From: JBHWPB01 sp043424675
GTDB lineage: Bacteria > Bacillota > Bacilli > Lactobacillales > Carnobacteriaceae_A
NCBI GenBank assembly: GCA_043424675.1
Contig: JBHWPB010000084.1
Span: 1 to 16,477, forward strand
DNA: 16,477 nt
Direction: 5' to 3'
The position numbers were made by a program, and so were the translations under genes. Numbering within the stretch: position 1 is the first letter of the stretch; each line of letters starts with the position of its first letter. Shown one piece after another: positions 14,148 to 16,477 of this stretch. The notes beneath the pieces were generated by a model. That model did no database searches, had not been told where the DNA came from, and saw nothing but the letters and a program-made list of their open reading frames with translations.

Positions 14148-15292
14148 TTATTCTGGTTTCAAGACAAATTTGATATTATCGTCTTCTTTTTCGTCAAACA
14201 TTTCATAGGCACGGGCGGCTTCTTCTAGCGGCATCGTGTGCGTGATAATTTCTGTGGGATCAAATTTTTTTCTTGAATCATCTCAAACAATTCTGGCATA
14301 AGGTGAACCACTGGGGCCTGCCCCATCTTGAGAGTGATATTACGGGCAAACAAGTTATTCAACAGGAAATTGTTTGCTGGAGATAAGTAAGCCCCTGTTA
14401 ACTGAATCGTACCGAATTTTCTGACAGCCATTCCCGCTGTTTCAATCGGGCTGGTCGTCCCTCTCTGTGGACTAATTAAATTGGTGAATTTTTCATCTGT
14501 GCGCAGCTCTCCGTCCATTCCAACACAGTCAATAACGATGTCAGCGCCACCATTTGTCATGTCTTTCAAGGTCTGCCCAGGCATTTTCACCTCGTCGAAG
14601 TTTAACGTTTCAACACCGATTTTTTGAGCGGAATGCTCCAAGCGGTGGATGACATTGTCTACGGCAATGACGCGTTCTGCACCCTTCATCTTCGTAAAGC
14701 GTTGTGTCATCAACCCCACTGGGCCAGAACCTAAGACGATAACGGTATCTCCCTCTTTAACGCCGGCATTCTCTACACTCCACCAAGCCGTTGGAACCAC
14801 GTCAGATAGAAACAGTACTTTTTCGTCTGGAATGTTGCTGTCTGGAATCACTAAGGAATTGACGTCGGCGTATGGCACGCGCATGAACTCTGCTTGACCG
14901 CCATGGATATCCACATTTAAATGGCCGAACCCGAACAGGCCGCCGTAGTCTGTGTGAGAATTTTTGTTGGAGTTGTCACACTGGCTCTCCATATTATTTT
15001 GACAATAATAACATTCTCCACAGCTGACGTTGAATGGAACAACAATCCGATCGCCAACTTTCAACTTTTTGACATCTGGACCAACTTCCACCACTTCACC
15101 CATCGGCTCGTGGCCCACGACATAATCCTCTTGATCAATCATCAGGTCGCCGTGATGATAGATATGTAAGTCGGAACCACAAATGGCTGTCGCTGTTATT
15201 TTAATAATCGCATCCTTTGGATTTACAATAGTGGGGTCAGGTACGGTTGTTACTTCCATCTCTCTCTTGTCTTTATAGGTCACTGCTCGCAT
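14148..15292 (-). pseudogene. Zinc alcohol/formaldehyde dehydrogenase, frameshifted
   Basis: Medium-chain zinc dehydrogenase of the formaldehyde-dehydrogenase-like group. C38 (AICGSDLH), H61-E62 (GHEPMGE), the four structural-zinc cysteines C91, C94, C97 and C105, and the NAD-binding GSGPVG near 188 are present. The insert GLFGFGHLNVDIHGGQAEF near 118 is typical of that group. The frame breaks at an A7 run (T's at 14265-14271 on the plus strand). The zero frame ends prematurely at 14225, after residue 355. The -1 frame continues smoothly (FDPTEIITHTMPLEEAARAY, ending KFVLKPE) to a stop at 14148, for an expected 381 residues. One missing base explains this; an A-AAA-AAT slippery site is another reading. 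The start has AGGAGG at 15300-15305. No neighbour shares its function. Confidence 0.85.
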
Positions 15293-15518
15293 CGCTTTTC
15301 CTCCTAGAGATTATTTATTATCTTATTAATCAAGGTAGCACAACCCCTTCACCTAAAAAAAGTAAAACGCTTGTTCAGTACTTAAATAAAATAAAAACCT
15401 CTTAAAAATTTAGTAATATAGTAAAACTCAAAAGCTAGAGGAAAAAATATAATTTTTGAGATTCACCTCAACAGAGGAAGGGATTTGTGATTAGGTATAT
15501 GAATGTTCACAATCTTTT

Positions 15519-15884
15519 TTACAAGAGTACTGACGCCAGTAAATCGTCAAATGTTCTAACGTCTATGTCTCGACCTAGTCCAATTTTAATATGTCCCGCT
15601 CTTGTCCATAATTCTACTTCAGAATTTATATCGAATGTACCCGCATTCTCCGTAGACCACATCGTGATTGAGCGATATGGTAATGAATAGATTTCAATTT
15701 TCTTGCCGCGTAAACCCTGAGCGTCCCGCACAATCAGTCGCTTATTGGTAAAAATTGCGATATCACGGATCGTTTTGAAGGCCGCTACAGCCTCTTCTCC
15801 TGGAACCAATCGTTCATTTATATCTTCTGGCACTTCAGAAGGTGCAGAAAAAGTCCAGTTAGTGTATTTATTTAATTCAGACAT
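15519..15884 (-). CDS. Bacterial PH-domain protein (bPH_1-like)
   Basis: 121 residues, soluble, with no signal peptide or membrane helix. The segment from FKTIRDIAIFTNKRLIVRD through GKKIEIYSLPYRSITMWSTE and AGTFDINSEVELW matches what I recall of the bacterial pleckstrin-homology family PF08000: a strand-rich barrel with the FTNKRL and PYRSI signatures. Members are usually cytoplasmic and of unknown function. The start is supported by AAAGGAGA at 15891-15898, six bases upstream. It is flanked by a terminator on its 5' side and 226 bp of AT-rich sequence before the dehydrogenase gene, so it seems to be a single-gene unit. I could not pick a convincing promoter. Confidence 0.85.
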   Translation of the reverse strand: MSELNKYTNWTFSAPSEVPEDINERLVPGEEAVAAFKTIRDIAIFTNKRLIVRDAQGLRGKKIEIYSLPYRSITMWSTENAGTFDINSEVELWTRAGHIKIGLGRDIDVRTFDDLLASVLL

Positions 15885-15979
15885 AAGAATTCTCCTTTAT
15901 TAATTTATCGTCACCGTATATAAAACGTATGGATAAATTTTAACCTACGATTCACATTGACTCTATAGTATATTTATAT

Positions 15980-16012
15980 AAAAACAGCCTCCAGTTATCA
16001 ACTTGGGGCTGT
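15980..16012 (-). terminator. Terminator after the nuclease gene
   Basis: On the minus strand ACAGCC-type arms (16007-16012 with 15984-15989), helped by inner CCA/TGG and GTT/AAC pairs, are followed by five T's. This ends the transcript of the nuclease gene and isolates the PH-domain gene. Confidence 0.8.
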
Positions 16013-16104
16013 AGATATATTTTTAATTTTTCCTACGTCTAATGATAATTATAATCTCTTAAAGATTTTACAAAATTACAATTAAGGGAAAATTAAATTC
16101 CAAC

Positions 16105-16477
16105 TTATTCTCCTACTATCCCATCATTATCACGATCAATCATATAAGGATATAACCAATGATCACTGTAGATTGGCATTGAGTAGCCTGCAGCTTCTGC
16201 TTCTGAAATTGTAACTGTACCGTTCCCATTTGCATCTACTGCGGATACGTCTCCCTCAACAGGTACTGGTTCAGCAGGTTGTTCGTTGCTTCTTGAATTA
16301 TATGGCTTTATTCCCCTTCTTGAGACGGACCTTCTGGTCCAACACTTGAACCATCTACATAATTTATCTCTACACCAGGCGAACGTTAGGTACATAGATG
16401 TTAAACAACAGACCTTCTCCATTGACTTCGATGGAAAAGCCTTCCATATAAGCACCGGATGCTAATAAATTATCTCA
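16105..16477 (-). pseudogene. DNA/RNA non-specific endonuclease, 3' part, frameshifted
   Basis: The gene runs off the right edge and is read in three pieces. The first (from about 16474 to 16380) gives LASGAYMEGFSIEVNGEG then LLFNIYVPNV. The second, one frame over, gives PGVEINYVDGSSVGPEG. Both are typical of the end of secreted DNA-entry type endonucleases. The third, after a G4 run (plus-strand C's at 16313-16316), is a Pro/Glu linker and two calcium loops: an EF-hand DANGNGTVTISE and an Excalibur-like DRDNDGIVGE, with Gly where Cys is usual. One missing base near 16376-16381 and one at the G run would restore the frame. The codon at the very edge (16475-16477) reads TGA. The single long frame here (16105-16455) is only true at its C-terminal half. 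Confidence 0.7.

Noticed and set aside
15361..15378. Possible cre-like sequence GTAAAACGCTTGTTCA upstream of the dehydrogenase gene
   Set aside because: The core AAACGCTT is good but the outer bases fit poorly, and no firm promoter could be placed relative to it.
15488..15525. Inverted repeat TTGTGA/TCACAA after the PH-domain gene as a terminator
   Set aside because: The arms are only six bases with a long loop, and no T-run follows on the minus strand.
16043..16057. Fur/PerR-box-like TGATAATTATAATCT
   Set aside because: It matches most of a 7-1-7 motif, but it lies downstream of the nuclease gene and is not upstream of any gene I can support, in a very AT-rich stretch.
16317..16455. N-terminal half of the 116-codon minus-strand frame as a real protein
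   Set aside because: It is Cys/Trp/Arg-rich nonsense; the other two frames of the same DNA give recognisable nuclease sequence.

Overview
This window comes from a low-GC Gram-positive bacterium (Bacillota). The evidence is strong AGGAGG-type ribosome binding sites, an AT-rich composition, a Firmicute-type lactate permease and a C30 (4,4'-diapo) carotenoid pathway like that behind staphyloxanthin. A Lactobacillales member related to Carnobacteriaceae, or a Staphylococcaceae relative, would fit. I cannot fix the genus from sequence alone. No rRNA, tRNA, CRISPR array, insertion sequence or phage gene was seen.

Left part (1-3635), housekeeping. A promoter with an operator-like palindrome in its spacer, followed by a roughly 210-nt leader, precedes lctP (lactate permease). 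A 52-residue membrane protein and a strong terminator follow. Then come a leftward DUF1622 membrane protein, a rightward yigZ (IMPACT family) gene, and an elaborate nested hairpin bounded by 7-bp direct repeats.

Centre (3653-13961), a divergent carotenoid locus. The leftward operon reads crtN, crtM, a TetR-family regulator, a stand-alone cobalamin-binding protein resembling the sensor half of CarH, then a MacB/FtsX-type ABC permease and its ATPase. The genes overlap or lie 1-47 bp apart. The rightward operon reads crtP (crtNb), aldH, crtQ and crtO. CrtM and CrtN should make 4,4'-diaponeurosporene or diapolycopene from farnesyl diphosphate. CrtP oxidises a terminal methyl to an aldehyde, AldH makes the acid, CrtQ adds a sugar and CrtO acylates the sugar. 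The 235-bp divergent region carries two opposed promoters, each with a 16-bp palindrome of the form TTATCA-NN-TGATAA just downstream of the predicted transcription start. This looks like a pair of TetR operators controlling both arms. The pairing of a TetR repressor gene with a CarH-like B12 domain that lacks its own DNA-binding domain is the most interesting point. It suggests a split, possibly light- or cobalamin-responsive, control system for the pigment.

Right part (14148-16477). It contains a zinc-dependent alcohol/formaldehyde dehydrogenase broken by one base at an A7 run, an intact small bacterial PH-domain protein, a terminator, and the 3' part of a secreted DNA/RNA non-specific endonuclease with EF-hand/Excalibur-like calcium loops. 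The endonuclease reading frame is broken at least twice. The clustering of single-base losses at short homopolymers in the last 2.3 kb points to either sequence error or gene decay.
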